DNA of 64,000 bases from Lachnospiraceae bacterium (GTDB lineage: Bacteria; Bacillota; Clostridia; Lachnospirales; Lachnospiraceae), in assembly GCA_029227035.1 (NCBI GenBank), contig JAQXZD010000099.1, forward strand, positions 39,269 to 103,268, read 5' to 3'. Of the stretch, positions 51,512 through 62,500 are shown in pieces. Made by a program: the position numbers and the translations under genes. Each line of letters starts with the position of its first letter. Position 1 is the first letter of the stretch. The notes beneath the pieces are model-generated. The model was given only the letters and a program-made list of their open reading frames with translations, made no database searches and had not been told where the DNA came from.

Positions 51512-53386
51512 ATGAAGCGTTTTATTACATGCATTATGGCACTGGTGCTGTTATTGTGTTCGGTAAGGGTTACACCGGCACAGGCGGCAGTGACGGATTC
51601 GGGGACGGCATTAAAGACAATGCAGACCATAGGAGTTGTGACGGCAGAGCAGACAGCGGCAGGACTCCAGCGCAATGTATCCAGACAGCAGTTTGCAAAA
51701 ATGCTGGTAAAGATGTCCGGATACAAGGATAAAGTGGCATCCCAGAGTAAGACATCCATGTACAGTGATGTAAAGAAGAGCAGCAGTTTTGCTCCTTATA
51801 TCAAGATTGCGGTGGACAATGGCTGGATGAAGGGAAATTTGTCCGGCAAATTCAGACCGAAGAAAGCAGTTACGCTGCAGGAAGGCGTGAATGCGGTGAT
51901 TGTACTGCTGGGGTATACGGATGCAGATTTTAACGGCAGCAAATCTTCTGCAAAATGGAATTTTTATCAGACGGAGAAACTGAATCAGAATATCTCCAAA
52001 GAGAGAAACCAGAAGATGACATACAATGATGCCGTCAATCTCCTGTACAACGTTATGCTGGCAAAGGGCAAGGACGGAGTAGTCTATGCCACAAAGCTCG
52101 GATATACGCTGGACAGTGATGGAAACATAGATCAGCTTGCCCTGATTGCAAAGGACTTAAAGGGACCGTTTATCGCATCCGGAAACTGGAGCAGTAAACT
52201 TCCGTTTGCCGTAAACGATGCAGCGGTCTACATTAACGGAAAGTGGAAGGCTCCTTCCGAGGTATGTGATTATGATGTGGTGTATTATCATGAACAGACA
52301 AAGACCGTCTATGTGTTCCGGAACAAAGTGACCGGAAAGCTGACAGCGGTGACGCCGAATATTATCGAGCCTTCCGCAGTGGTAGTCGCAGGCAAGACCT
52401 ATTCCCTTTCCGGGCAGGAAGTACGTTATGCGCTTTCTTCCATGGGAAATGTGGAGGAGGGTGAGTATGTGACACTTCTTCTTGGCAAGGACGGAACGGT
52501 TGTGGGAATCGGTAAGGCATCCGAGATGAACACGACGGTTGGCGGAATCATTATCAAGGGCGGAAAAGGCATCAGCGAGGAAGCGGAGGATGCTACTATC
52601 GTAAGCTATGTTGAAGTGCTGGATACCATGGGAACCGTAAGAAGAATTGAGCCGGATAAGGGACAGTATTATTATGTGGGACAGCCGGTGGAGATTGATT
52701 ATACCAACAACAAACCGACGCTTCGCAAGGTATCGCAGAAGGTTCTGACGGGTACCGTCGACAGCAAGGCAACTACACTGGCGGGCTATGGAATATCAAG
52801 CTTTGTACATATTGTGGAATACAGTGACAATGGCAATTATGCAATACTGGATAAGTCCAGACTGGCAGGAAAGAATATCGGCTACGGAAACGTGAAGTAC
52901 TATCATCTCAATGCCCAGAATGAGATTACGGATATGATTGTCAAAGACATTACCGGAGACGAATTCTCTTATGGAATTCTGAAATATGCGGATGAGGTGA
53001 ACGACGAGGAGTCCGGCATGAGATACGGCACTTATGAGATACTTATGAAGGATGGAAGCGTAACGACTTACAGTACGAACGGATATGTCCTGAACATGCA
53101 GGGCTCGACCGGACCGGTGCAGATGAGCATCAACGAGAAGGGCAATCTGGTATCCATGCGGCTGTTAAACAGCATTGAGGCAACTTCCGTGACGGATGTG
53201 CAGATTGGAAACCAGACGGCAAGCTATCCGCTGGCAGAAGATGTTCAGGTATTTGTAAAGAGTGGCAGTGAATATTATCCGACCACAGTGTCCAAGGTGA
53301 AGAATCTGGATAAGTTCACACTGACAGCATATTATGACAATTCGGTAAGCGGCAGCATCCGTATTGTAATTGCCAAAACCAGGTAA
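51512..53386 (+). CDS. Secreted S-layer homology (SLH) domain protein
   Basis: This 624-residue exported protein has a signal peptide ending about VTPAQA (residue 25). The N-terminal third (about residues 30-200) has SLH-type repeats: NVSRQQFAKMLVKMSGYKD, then YIKIAVDNGWMKGNLSGKFR with RPKKAVTLQEGVNAVIVLLG, and MTYNDAVNLLYNVMLAKG. SLH domains anchor proteins to cell-wall polymers. The rest is beta-rich and unassigned. It precedes a MacA/MacB-type efflux set by 15 bases, so it may be co-transcribed with it. Confidence 0.85.
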   Translation: MKRFITCIMALVLLLCSVRVTPAQAAVTDSGTALKTMQTIGVVTAEQTAAGLQRNVSRQQFAKMLVKMSGYKDKVASQSKTSMYSDVKKSSSFAPYIKIAVDNGWMKGNLSGKFRPKKAVTLQEGVNAVIVLLGYTDADFNGSKSSAKWNFYQTEKLNQNISKERNQKMTYNDAVNLLYNVMLAKGKDGVVYATKLGYTLDSDGNIDQLALIAKDLKGPFIASGNWSSKLPFAVNDAAVYINGKWKAPSEVCDYDVVYYHEQTKTVYVFRNKVTGKLTAVTPNIIEPSAVVVAGKTYSLSGQEVRYALSSMGNVEEGEYVTLLLGKDGTVVGIGKASEMNTTVGGIIIKGGKGISEEAEDATIVSYVEVLDTMGTVRRIEPDKGQYYYVGQPVEIDYTNNKPTLRKVSQKVLTGTVDSKATTLAGYGISSFVHIVEYSDNGNYAILDKSRLAGKNIGYGNVKYYHLNAQNEITDMIVKDITGDEFSYGILKYADEVNDEESGMRYGTYEILMKDGSVTTYSTNGYVLNMQGSTGPVQMSINEKGNLVSMRLLNSIEATSVTDVQIGNQTASYPLAEDVQVFVKSGSEYYPTTVSKVKNLDKFTLTAYYDNSVSGSIRIVIAKTR

Positions 53387-53401
53387 TAGGAAGGAAAAGT
53401 C

Positions 53402-55063
53402 ATGAAAGGAAAAATTGGTGGATTTTTTAAGAAGCATAAAAAAGTATTGATTATCGTGCCTGTGGTGGCGGCGGTTGTGATCTGGGTGATACACTCGATG
53501 ATCGGAATGGCGGACGATGGCGTGGAAATGGAAGCGCAGACCGCCAATCTGCAAAAGCAGGATCTGCAGGTGGTGATTAACGGCTCGGGAACTATTGAGC
53601 CGAACGACCAGTATACCATCAGTCCAATGGTGCAGGGAGAGATTGTCTCTGCACCGTTCGAGGAGGGCGAAGTGGTAAAGAAAGGACAGTTGCTCTATCA
53701 GTTTGATACCAGCGAAGCAGAAGAATCCATAGAGACTGCGGAGATTGGAATGGAGCAGGCAAGGCAGGGCTATGACGAGGAAGTAAGGGCAAAGGAAGAG
53801 AGTGACAAAAATCGTCAGTTGAAGGCGGAGCAGGAAGGATATGTGAAGAAGCTGTATGTGGAAAAAGGTGACACCATCGCCGTGGGAACGGTGATTGCGG
53901 ATGTCTACGACAACACACATATGCTTCTGGAGGTTCCGTTTAATGCCACAGATGTGAAAAAGAGCTGGGTTGGTAAGAGAGCAGTCGTGGAAGTCGGGGA
54001 TGATGAAGAGAGGCTCTCGGGTAAGGTAAAGTCCATCTCCTCCGTGACGAGCGTTCTGTCCGGAAACATGGTGGTGAAATACGTTACCATCGAGGTGAAG
54101 AATCCGGGCGGAATTGCACCGGGTGCTACCGCCACGGCAAGTGTTGCGGGCGTGGACTGTAACAGCGAAGGCAGCTTTACGGTAAAATCCGAAGGACAGA
54201 TTATTGCATCGGCGCAGGGAATCATTGAGAACCTTGCATTGAAGGAAGGCAGCTATGTCAAAAAGGGAGCCGTATATCTCACCATTCAGGATTCCACCAT
54301 TAAGGATGCCGTTGCCAATGCCGATTATTCGGTGCGGACATCCCAAAGCCAACTGGATTCCGCCCAGAAGAAGCTGGAGGATTATGAGATTAAGGCTCCG
54401 ATTTCCGGTACCGTCATAAAGAAAACGGCGAAAGCCGGCGACAGTATCAACGGCAATTTCCAGGGCTCCATGGCGGTTATCTACGATTTGTCCAAAGTAA
54501 AGTTCCAGATGAAAGTAGATGAGCTGGATGTGCTGCAGCTTGAAGTGGGACAGAAGGTGGAAGTCACGGTGGACGCACTGGAGAATGCAACTATGACAGG
54601 ACATATTACCAATATCAGTCTGGAAGCATCCACAAACGGAGGCGTGACGGAATATCCGGTTACGGTTGAGATGGATGAAGTGGGACAACTGCTTCCGGGC
54701 ATGAATGTCAAGGCAGCCGTTCTGGTATCCGAGGAAAAGGATGCCATGTGTATTCCGGTTGGAGCTCTGCAGCGGGGCGATTATGTGTATGTGAAGAATA
54801 AAGAGGGTGAGACAGTCCAGCCGTCCACGGAGGATGTGGATGTGGATTACGAGATGCCGGAAGGTTTCCATAAGGTATACGTGGAAACGGGAATGGCAAA
54901 TGATATGTATGTCCAGATTCTGTCCGGCTTAAGTCCGGAGGATGAGGTATATATTCCGGATGTCCTTCTGACGGATGCGGAAACGATGCTGTACGGCGGT
55001 GATGAGTATTATGAGGACGAAGAAAGCGCAGATGACAGTATGGATGAGAGTGCCGGGGAGTAA
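53402..55063 (+). CDS. MacA/HlyD-type membrane fusion protein
   Basis: This 553-residue adaptor has one N-terminal membrane helix (KVLIIVPVVAAVVIWVIHSM, in about residues 14-33). A barrel-sandwich (biotinyl-lipoyl-like) domain follows: GSGTIEPNDQYTISPMVQGE near residue 61, then VKKGQLLYQFDTSEAEESI. A second lipoyl-type stretch is KKLEDYEIKAPISGTVIKKT near residue 322, and the beta-barrel region LLPGMNVKAAVLVSEEKDAM near residue 428. An acidic C-terminal tail is unusual. With the ATPase and permease downstream it forms a MacAB-type efflux or exporter complex, without an outer membrane partner as expected in a Firmicute. Confidence 0.88.
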   Translation: MKGKIGGFFKKHKKVLIIVPVVAAVVIWVIHSMIGMADDGVEMEAQTANLQKQDLQVVINGSGTIEPNDQYTISPMVQGEIVSAPFEEGEVVKKGQLLYQFDTSEAEESIETAEIGMEQARQGYDEEVRAKEESDKNRQLKAEQEGYVKKLYVEKGDTIAVGTVIADVYDNTHMLLEVPFNATDVKKSWVGKRAVVEVGDDEERLSGKVKSISSVTSVLSGNMVVKYVTIEVKNPGGIAPGATATASVAGVDCNSEGSFTVKSEGQIIASAQGIIENLALKEGSYVKKGAVYLTIQDSTIKDAVANADYSVRTSQSQLDSAQKKLEDYEIKAPISGTVIKKTAKAGDSINGNFQGSMAVIYDLSKVKFQMKVDELDVLQLEVGQKVEVTVDALENATMTGHITNISLEASTNGGVTEYPVTVEMDEVGQLLPGMNVKAAVLVSEEKDAMCIPVGALQRGDYVYVKNKEGETVQPSTEDVDVDYEMPEGFHKVYVETGMANDMYVQILSGLSPEDEVYIPDVLLTDAETMLYGGDEYYEDEESADDSMDESAGE

Positions 55064-55066
55064 ACA

Positions 55067-55774
55067 ATGCAGGAACATTTAATTGAGTTACAGGATATAT
55101 ACAAAATTTATCAGATGGGCGATACCGAGGTGCGTGCCAATGACGGAGTGTCTTTTACGATTGATGACGGGGAGATGGTAGCCATTGTGGGAAAGTCCGG
55201 AAGCGGTAAATCCACCATTATGAATATTATCGGGGCGCTGGATGTGCCGACAGAGGGAAAGTACTGTCTGAACGGAACGGACGTAAGTTCCATGACGGAT
55301 GATGAGCTTGCCGCCATAAGAAACCGCCAGATTGGTTTTATCTTCCAGCAGTATAATCTGCTTCCGAGGATGTCGATCCTGAAAAATGTGGAGCTTCCGC
55401 TGGTATATGCCGGAGTGAACGAGGCGGAACGAAAGAGACGGGCGATGGCGGCGCTGGAAAAGGTCGGACTTGGAGAGATGACCAAAAAGATGCCGAACCA
55501 GTTATCCGGCGGACAGCAGCAGAGAGTGTCCATAGCCAGGGCTCTCGTTGGAAATCCATCGCTGATTCTGGCGGATGAGCCAACGGGAGCGTTGGATTCC
55601 AGAACCTCTAAGGAGGTGCTTGGATTTTTGAAGGAGCTCAACGAGGAAGGCAATACCATTGTGCTGATTACACACGACAATTCCATTGCGTTGGAGGCAA
55701 AACGTATTATAAGGATTCATGATGGCAAGGTGGTTTTTGACGGTACGGCAGAAGCATACAGAAAGGAGATTTAG
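55067..55774 (+). CDS. MacB/LolD-type ABC ATPase
   Basis: This 235-residue ATPase has Walker A GKSGSGKST near residue 42, QQYNLLPRMSILKNVELPL near residue 94, the signature LSGGQQQRVSIARAL near residue 146, and Walker B LILADEPTGALDS near residue 166. The DEPTGALD form is typical of the MacB/FtsE/LolD group. The gene is three bases from the adaptor gene and two bases from the permease gene. Confidence 0.93.
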   Translation: MQEHLIELQDIYKIYQMGDTEVRANDGVSFTIDDGEMVAIVGKSGSGKSTIMNIIGALDVPTEGKYCLNGTDVSSMTDDELAAIRNRQIGFIFQQYNLLPRMSILKNVELPLVYAGVNEAERKRRAMAALEKVGLGEMTKKMPNQLSGGQQQRVSIARALVGNPSLILADEPTGALDSRTSKEVLGFLKELNEEGNTIVLITHDNSIALEAKRIIRIHDGKVVFDGTAEAYRKEI

Positions 55775-55776
55775 GG

Positions 55777-56952
55777 ATGAAAATCGTTCAGGCCTTTTTA
55801 ATGACCATTTCCAGCTTAAAGAGCAATAAGATGCGTTCCTTTCTGACCATGCTGGGAATGATTATCGGTGTGGCGGCCGTAATTGCAATGATCAGTATTA
55901 TGGATGGAATGATCGACGATACCATGTCCAATTTTTCGGATATGGGAGCAGATACGATTTCCGTGCAGTTGACCGGAAAAGGAAGCAACCAGCTTACCTC
56001 TGAAGATTTCTATCAGTTTGCGGAAGACAACGGGGAGCATTTCAGGGAGGTTTCTCCTAATATCAGTGCCGGGGTAAATCTGAGAAGAAAAGAACAGGTA
56101 AAGAAGGATATGCTTGTCTACGGAGTCAATGAATGTTACGCGGACATGAACGGATTAAAGATTCAGGAAGGGCGATTCCTGACTTATGCGGATATGAAAA
56201 CCCGTAGCAGAGTCTGTGTGATCGGCACCTATATCCGGAACTGTTTTTTCAGCGACGAGGATCCTATCGGAGAGAAGATCAATATCGGAAATGATGAGTA
56301 TACGGTGGTGGGAGTCATGGAGGAACGGGATAATTCCACGGAGTATTCCTGGGACGCATACATTTATGCACCGTATGTGCGTGTATCACGCATGGCAGGG
56401 AGCGCGGAACCAAACGGTTTTACCCTGAAAATGACGGAACCGGAGCAGTCCGAAAAAGCACAGCAGGTACTTGAAAATTATCTTTATGCGTTTTATCATA
56501 ATAAGGACTGTTATCGTGTGACGAACCAGACAAGTATGCTGGATATGATGGATAAGATGATTAGTATGGAGAAGAACGTTCTGGTAGGAATTGCCGGAAT
56601 TTCCCTTCTGGTTGCCGGAATCGGAATTATGAACATCATGCTTGTCTCGGTAAGTGAGAGAACCAGGGAGATTGGTATCATCAAATCCCTCGGAGCAAGA
56701 CAGCGGGACATCATGAAGCAGTTTGTTATAGAAGCTGCGGTACTCAGCAGTCTGGGCGGAGTCATCGGCATTATCATCGGAGGACTTCTCACAACGGGAA
56801 TGGGAAATCTGATTGGACTGGACTGCTCGCCTTCAATCAAGGCAATCGGGCTTTCCTTTGGCATCAGTACCGGAATCGGATTGTTGTTCGGTTATATGCC
56901 TGCAAAACGTGCGGCAAAGCTGAATCCAATCGATGCCCTGCGAAGCGAATAA
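55777..56952 (+). CDS. MacB-type ABC permease (FtsX fold)
   Basis: This 391-residue protein has the MacB/FtsX layout: one helix near residue 20 (MLGMIIGVAAVIAMISIMDG), a large external MacB core domain (about residues 40-260), and three C-terminal helices. The conserved junction SVSERTREIGIIKSLGARQR lies near residue 290, and the end PAKRAAKLNPIDALRSE is the usual MacB terminus. It forms a mechanotransmission exporter with the ATPase and adaptor. Substrates may be antimicrobial peptides or lipids. Confidence 0.92.
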   Translation: MKIVQAFLMTISSLKSNKMRSFLTMLGMIIGVAAVIAMISIMDGMIDDTMSNFSDMGADTISVQLTGKGSNQLTSEDFYQFAEDNGEHFREVSPNISAGVNLRRKEQVKKDMLVYGVNECYADMNGLKIQEGRFLTYADMKTRSRVCVIGTYIRNCFFSDEDPIGEKINIGNDEYTVVGVMEERDNSTEYSWDAYIYAPYVRVSRMAGSAEPNGFTLKMTEPEQSEKAQQVLENYLYAFYHNKDCYRVTNQTSMLDMMDKMISMEKNVLVGIAGISLLVAGIGIMNIMLVSVSERTREIGIIKSLGARQRDIMKQFVIEAAVLSSLGGVIGIIIGGLLTTGMGNLIGLDCSPSIKAIGLSFGISTGIGLLFGYMPAKRAAKLNPIDALRSE

Positions 56953-56974
56953 ATCCATCATGGAGGATTTGGAT

Positions 56975-57817
56975 GTGATTTCTATTTATTGTGCCCTGTA
57001 TCAGGAAGCACAGGGGCTGATAAAAAGATATCAGCTAAAAAAAGAAGAAAAACAGAATCATTTTCAGGTATTTGGAAATGAAGAGGCCGGGATTCGGCTG
57101 ACGGTTACGGGAACGGGATACATTGCCGCGGCAGCCGCCGTGGCAGAGATTTCCACCTGTTATCCGCCGGACTTTAAAGATATGCTTTTGAATTTCGGAA
57201 GCTGTGCTTCCGGGGAGTATCCGCAAGGAGAGCTCTGCCTGTGCAATAAGCTGACGGATCAGACAACGGGAAGAACCTTTTATCCGGATATCCCTTATCG
57301 GCATCCTTTTTCGGAGACGGAGATTGTAAGTGCGCCCTTTGTGAAGAAAGCGGAGAGTATCGAAGGAGGGCTGTATGATATGGAGGCTGCGGCAGTGTAT
57401 CAGGCGGGCAGCTATTACTACGGCCCGCATCAGATGCTGTTTTTAAAAGCGGTGACGGATTGCGGAGTGGCAGAGGGTGCTTTTTCCAAGGAGCGGTTTG
57501 TCTCCGTTATGGAGCAGGCTGCGGAGAGAGCGGCAGATTATATTGACCGGATAAGAGAATGCCATGTGACAGGCGAGGAAAAGAGACAGAGGGAACTGGA
57601 ACGGAAAGTGTCTGCGGAAGCAGAGGAGCTTGGCGAAAAGCTGCATTGTTCAAGAACCATGCAGTCGGAGCTTTGGAACCTTCTCTATTACTGGAATCTG
57701 TCACAGACCGATTATGAAGGCCGCATACGGAAGTATCGGGAAGAGGGACGTCTGCCGGCAAAGGATAAGAGGGAGGGAAAGAAGATTCTTGAAGAACTTA
57801 AGAGAGGATTGTTATAA
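56975..57817 (+). CDS. MTAN-like nucleoside phosphorylase-fold protein
   Basis: The first 200 residues resemble 5'-methylthioadenosine/SAH nucleosidases: ISIYCALYQEAQGLIK at the start, LLNFGSCASGEYPQGE near residue 77 and YDMEAAAVYQAG near residue 138, which has the Met-Glu of the ribose-binding site, and LKAVTDCGV with an Asp. The motifs are degenerate compared with true MTAN. The remaining 80 residues are a charged helical extension. GTG at 56975 has GGAGGA eight bases upstream and is preferred to ATG at 56960, which has no ribosome site. Its 3' end overlaps the next gene, an SPL-like radical SAM protein, which is a recurrent pairing in clostridia. Confidence 0.68.
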   Translation: MISIYCALYQEAQGLIKRYQLKKEEKQNHFQVFGNEEAGIRLTVTGTGYIAAAAAVAEISTCYPPDFKDMLLNFGSCASGEYPQGELCLCNKLTDQTTGRTFYPDIPYRHPFSETEIVSAPFVKKAESIEGGLYDMEAAAVYQAGSYYYGPHQMLFLKAVTDCGVAEGAFSKERFVSVMEQAAERAADYIDRIRECHVTGEEKRQRELERKVSAEAEELGEKLHCSRTMQSELWNLLYYWNLSQTDYEGRIRKYREEGRLPAKDKREGKKILEELKRGLL

Positions 57818-58811
57818 TCCGGTATTCAGTCATATTTATATAGAAAAGCAGATTAAGAATCATCCCCGGACCGAACGGATTCTGGAACGTTTCCCAAACG
57901 CAGAGATTATAGAGATTGACAATTATAAGGATATTTTTAGCCGGAGGGGGCAGGACTGTGTCCGGCAGCATAGGTATCAGGCGTTGATTCTGGCAAAGAA
58001 GGAGCCGCCGTTTTTTTATGAGGGAGCACCGGTGTGTCAGGATTTTGGCAACACGAATTTTTATTATTGCTCCATGATTCGAAACTGTATCTATGACTGT
58101 GACTATTGTTATTTAAAGGGCATGTATCCTTCCGGTCATATGGTCATTTTTGTAAATACCGAGGATTATTTTTCACGGCTGGATGAGATTCTTAAGGAGA
58201 AGTCCATGTATCTGTGCGTGTCGTATGACGCGGATCTTCTGGCTGTGGAGAGCCTTGCAGGATATGGAAAAGAGTGGGTGAATTATGCCCGGCGTGACAA
58301 TCTTGCGGTGGAGATTCGGACAAAAAGCGCAAATCCTGCCATGTGGGAGAATGTCTGTCTGCCTAATGTGATTTATGCTTTTACGCTTTCTCCGCAGAGA
58401 CTGATCGAACAGAATGAGAAAGGAACTCCGTCCGTTGCGGCGAGGATTTCCTGTGCCTTAAGCGGATTGGAAAAAGGATTTCCGGTTCGTCTTTGCTTTG
58501 ATCCGATGCTGTATATGCCGCAGTGGAGAGAGGCATACGGAGAGCTTCTGGCAGAACTGGATGAAGCTTTCGGTCAGAGAAACTTATCCATGCAGATGCT
58601 TAAGGATGTCAGTGTGGGCTGCTTTCGGATTTCGCAGGAATACATGAAGCGCTTAAAACGCATGGAACCTCTGTCCCCCACCGTGCAGTTTCCTTATGTA
58701 AATGAGGGCGGGGTGTACCGCTATCCGAAACAACTGGAAGCGGAGATGGAAGAATATATGATTGCTGAGCTTTCAAAACGAATGGATAAGGAGAAAATCT
58801 ATCATGAATAA
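57789..58811 (+). CDS. Spore photoproduct lyase-like radical SAM protein
   Basis: This radical SAM enzyme of about 340 residues resembles SplB, which repairs the spore photoproduct in DNA. Family features are FSHIYIEKQIKNHPRTERIL near the start, FYYCSMIRNCIYDCDYCYLK with CX3CX2C near residues 97-104, and SYDADLLAVESLAGY near residue 140. The likely start is TTG at 57789 after GGGAGGG, giving an overlap of 29 bases with the previous gene. The open frame extends to an ATG at 57630 deep in the upstream gene, which is unlikely. True SplB or an SplB-like enzyme of other function cannot be separated here. Confidence 0.82.
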   Translation: MKNLREDCYNPVFSHIYIEKQIKNHPRTERILERFPNAEIIEIDNYKDIFSRRGQDCVRQHRYQALILAKKEPPFFYEGAPVCQDFGNTNFYYCSMIRNCIYDCDYCYLKGMYPSGHMVIFVNTEDYFSRLDEILKEKSMYLCVSYDADLLAVESLAGYGKEWVNYARRDNLAVEIRTKSANPAMWENVCLPNVIYAFTLSPQRLIEQNEKGTPSVAARISCALSGLEKGFPVRLCFDPMLYMPQWREAYGELLAELDEAFGQRNLSMQMLKDVSVGCFRISQEYMKRLKRMEPLSPTVQFPYVNEGGVYRYPKQLEAEMEEYMIAELSKRMDKEKIYHE

Positions 58812-59514
58812 ATCTGCAATTGTTACCGGAGCAAGTTCCGGAATCGGGCTTGCAGTCGGCAGGGTATTGTGTGAACTGGATTATGAAGTCTATGGTTTCG
58901 GGCGGGATTTTGACAGGCGAAAGACCGCAGAGTTTTTGCGCGAGGCAGAGAATTTTTATCCGGTAGTCGGAGATTTACTGGACACAGGGAAGGTGTGTGA
59001 GCAGGTAAAGGAGATTGCGAAGAAATCACAGGTGGAAGTCCTTGTGAATGCAGCAGGTGTGGGATATTACGGCTTGCATGAACAACTGAATGTAAAGCAG
59101 ATTCAGACGATGGTGCGTACCAATCTGGAACTGCCGCTGATTCTGACCAACAGACTGCTTCGGGTATTAAAGAAAAACCATGGTTACGTTTTTAATATTT
59201 CTTCCGTTACGGCAAAACAGAGTAATCCACACGGCTGTGCTTATGGGGCAACGAAAGCGGGGCTGAGCAGTTTCGGGGACAGTCTTTTTGATGAAGCCAG
59301 AAAATATGGACTGAAAGTGACAAACATACACCCGGATATGACGGATACGAATCTGTATCGGGATGCGGATTTTACATGTTCGGATGAGGATGGCAGTTTT
59401 CTTATGCCGGATGAGGTGGCGGATGCTGTCCGCTATGTGCTTACCCAGAGGGATGGGGTTGCAGTGCCGGATATCACACTGCGTCCCCAGCTTCACCGGA
59501 TTGTACGGAAATGA
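58804..59514 (+). CDS. Short-chain dehydrogenase/reductase
   Basis: This 236-residue SDR enzyme has the cofactor motif VTGASSGIGLAVGR near residue 7, VNAAGVGYYG near residue 80 (NAAG), a serine in NISSVTAKQ near residue 135, and the catalytic YGATK near residue 147. The ATG at 58804 overlaps the end of the SPL-like gene by eight bases. The substrate is unknown. Confidence 0.9.
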   Translation: MNKSAIVTGASSGIGLAVGRVLCELDYEVYGFGRDFDRRKTAEFLREAENFYPVVGDLLDTGKVCEQVKEIAKKSQVEVLVNAAGVGYYGLHEQLNVKQIQTMVRTNLELPLILTNRLLRVLKKNHGYVFNISSVTAKQSNPHGCAYGATKAGLSSFGDSLFDEARKYGLKVTNIHPDMTDTNLYRDADFTCSDEDGSFLMPDEVADAVRYVLTQRDGVAVPDITLRPQLHRIVRK

Positions 59515-59519
59515 TACGG

Positions 59520-62500
59520 TTATGAGTTTTTTAAGTTCTTCTGAGCCGTAGAGAGCATCAGCTTGATACGGTTCAACTGATTTACTTCCGACGCACCCGG
59601 ATCATAATCAATCGCCACAATGTTGGCGGATGGATATTCATGCCGGATTTCCTTGATGACACCCTTTCCGACGATGTGATTCGGCAGGCAGGCAAAAGGC
59701 TGTGCACAGACAATGTTTGTGGCACCCTGCTCAATCAGCTCTAACATTTCACCGGTCAGGAACCATCCCTCACCGGTCTGGTTACCGCAGGATACGATAT
59801 GTTCTGCCTGCTTGGCAAGATCCTGTATGTACGCGGTCGGCTCAAAATGCTTACTCTTTGCAAGCTCGTCCCTTGCATCCTTTCTCAGCCATTCAAAGAA
59901 GCGAATCAGCATATTGTTTATCCGTGCGGATTTGGCAGTGGCTCCCAGCTTCTCAGCCTTGAAATTCTGATTGTAGCAGCAATAGAGCAAAAAGTCCGTA
60001 AGGTCCGGAACAACCGCTTCGGCGCCTTCCGATTCCAGAAGGTCAACAATGTAATTGTTGGCGGCAGGAAGGAACTTCACCAGAATCTCTCCGACAACAC
60101 CCACACGCGGTTTTTTCTCATCGGTCATTGGCAGATTGTCAAAGTCACGGATAATCTCCCGACACATCTTTTTGTACTTGCGGTGAGATAAAATCTTTGT
60201 ATTTCCCACAAATTCCATGACACGCTTTTTCCACTTCTCATGCAGGGCATTGGCAGAGCCCGGCACCAGCTCATAAGGGCGGACGCGGTAGAGACAGCGC
60301 ATAAAGATGTCACCGAACTCCAGCGCGTAAAGTCCATGCTGAATCAGACTTGGCGTAATCTTAAAGCCCGGATTTTTCTCCAGTCCAACCATATTGATGG
60401 AGATAACCGGTACATCCGGATATCCTGCTTTGATGAGTGCACGGCGGATAAAGCCGATATAGTTGGTTGCACGGCAGCCGCCGCCGGTCTGGGAAATCAG
60501 GATGGCGGTTTTTGTCATGTCATAATCACCGGACATAACAGCGCTCATAATCTGTCCAATTACAATCAGGGATGGATAGCAGGCGTCATTGTTGACATAC
60601 TTCAATCCCACATCCACACATTCTCTGGCCGGGATGTCAGGAATCACCAGATTGTATCCCGCTGCGCGGAACGCAGGCAGGAGCAGGTCAAAGTGAATTG
60701 GTGACATCTGCGGACAGATGATGGAGTAATTCCTGCGCATCTCTTCCGTGAAAAGAACACGCTCATAATTTGCAGGCTTGATAACACGCTTCTCATGCTT
60801 TTTCTCCTTAACCCGGATTGCGGAAAGGAGAGAGCGGATACGGATGCGGGCAGCGCCAAGATTGTTTACCTCGTCGATTTTCAGGCAGGTATAAATCTTG
60901 TCGGAACCTGTCAGGATATCACTGACACAGTCTGTGGTGACGGCATCCAGACCGCAGCCGAAAGAGTTGAGCTGGATTAAGTCCAGATCATCCCTGGTCT
61001 TGACAAAGTTTGCCGCAGAGTACAGGCGGCTGTGGTACATCCACTGATCCATGACGATGAGCGGACGTTCCAGATTGCCCAGATGGGACACGGAATCTTC
61101 CGTCAGAACACAGATACCGTAGGAGTTAATCAGTTCCGGAATACCGTGGTTGATCTCCGGATCCACATGGTAAGGACGTCCAGCCAGCACGATACCGCGG
61201 CGTCCGTTTTCTTCCATATATTTTAAGGTTTCCTCGCCCTTTTTCTGCATTTCCAGACGGGTAACTTCCAGTTCTTTCCAGCCTTCCGATACGGCATCTC
61301 GCACTTCGGATTCCGGGATTCCGAACTCATCCTTAAAGCACTCTACAAGCTGCTGGGAGAGAACCTCCTCATTGGTGAATGCCATGAACGGATTTAAGAA
61401 ACGCATCTGACCGCTGGTAATCTCATCCACGTTGTTCTTGATGTTCTCCGAATAGGAGGTGACAATCGGACAATTGTAATGGTTGTTGGCATCCGGGAAT
61501 TCGTTTCTCTCGTAAGGAATTGCCGGATAGAAGATAAAGTCCACGTTCTGGTGAATCAGCCAGGCAATGTGTCCGTGGGCAAGCTTGGCAGGATAACACT
61601 CGGATTCACTTGGAATGGAGTCGATTCCAAGCTCATAGATTTTTCTTGTGGACTGAGGGGAGAGAACCACGCGGAAACCGAGCTTCCTGAAAAAGACAGC
61701 CCAGAACGGATAATTCTCATACATATTGAGCACGCGCGGGAGACCGACAGTTCCGCGTGTTGCTTCCGCCGCGGAGAGCGGCTCATAGTCAAAGAGTCTC
61801 TTATTCTTATATTCAAAAAGGTTTGGAATGTTTTCCTTGTTCTTTTCTTTTCCAAGACCGCGCTCACAACGGTTACCGGTGATGTACTGACGGTTGTCCG
61901 AGAATTTGTTGATGGTCAGCAGACAGTGGTTGGTACATCCCTGACAGCGCGCAAGCTTTGTGGTGTAAGTCAGCTCGTTAATCTGGTCAATGGTCAGCAT
62001 TGTGGTCTGATAATCTGCTTCGTGGCGCTCTCTGGCAATCAGTGCGGCGCCGAAAGCACCCATGATTCCGGCGATATCCGGACGGGTGGCGTGCACGCCT
62101 GCAATCTTTTCGAAACTTCTCAGTACGGCATCGTTATAGAAGGTTCCGCCCTGTACCACAATATTCTCTCCGAGATCCTTTGCGTCCGAAAGCTTAATAA
62201 CCTTGAACAGTGCATTCTTGATGACGGAGTAAGCAAGACCGGAAGAGATATCGGCTACGGATGCGCCTTCCTTCTGCGCCTGCTTTACTTTGGAATTCAT
62301 GAATACGGTACAGCGTGTTCCCAAATCAATCGGGTGCTTGGCAAACAGTGCTTCCTTTGCAAAGTCCTGTACACTGAAGTTCAGGGACTTGGCGAAAGTT
62401 TCAATAAAGGAACCGCAGCCGGAAGAGCAGGCCTCATTCAACTGGACGCTGTCTACGGTCTGGTTCTTGATTTTGATGCATTTCATATCTTGTCCGCCGA

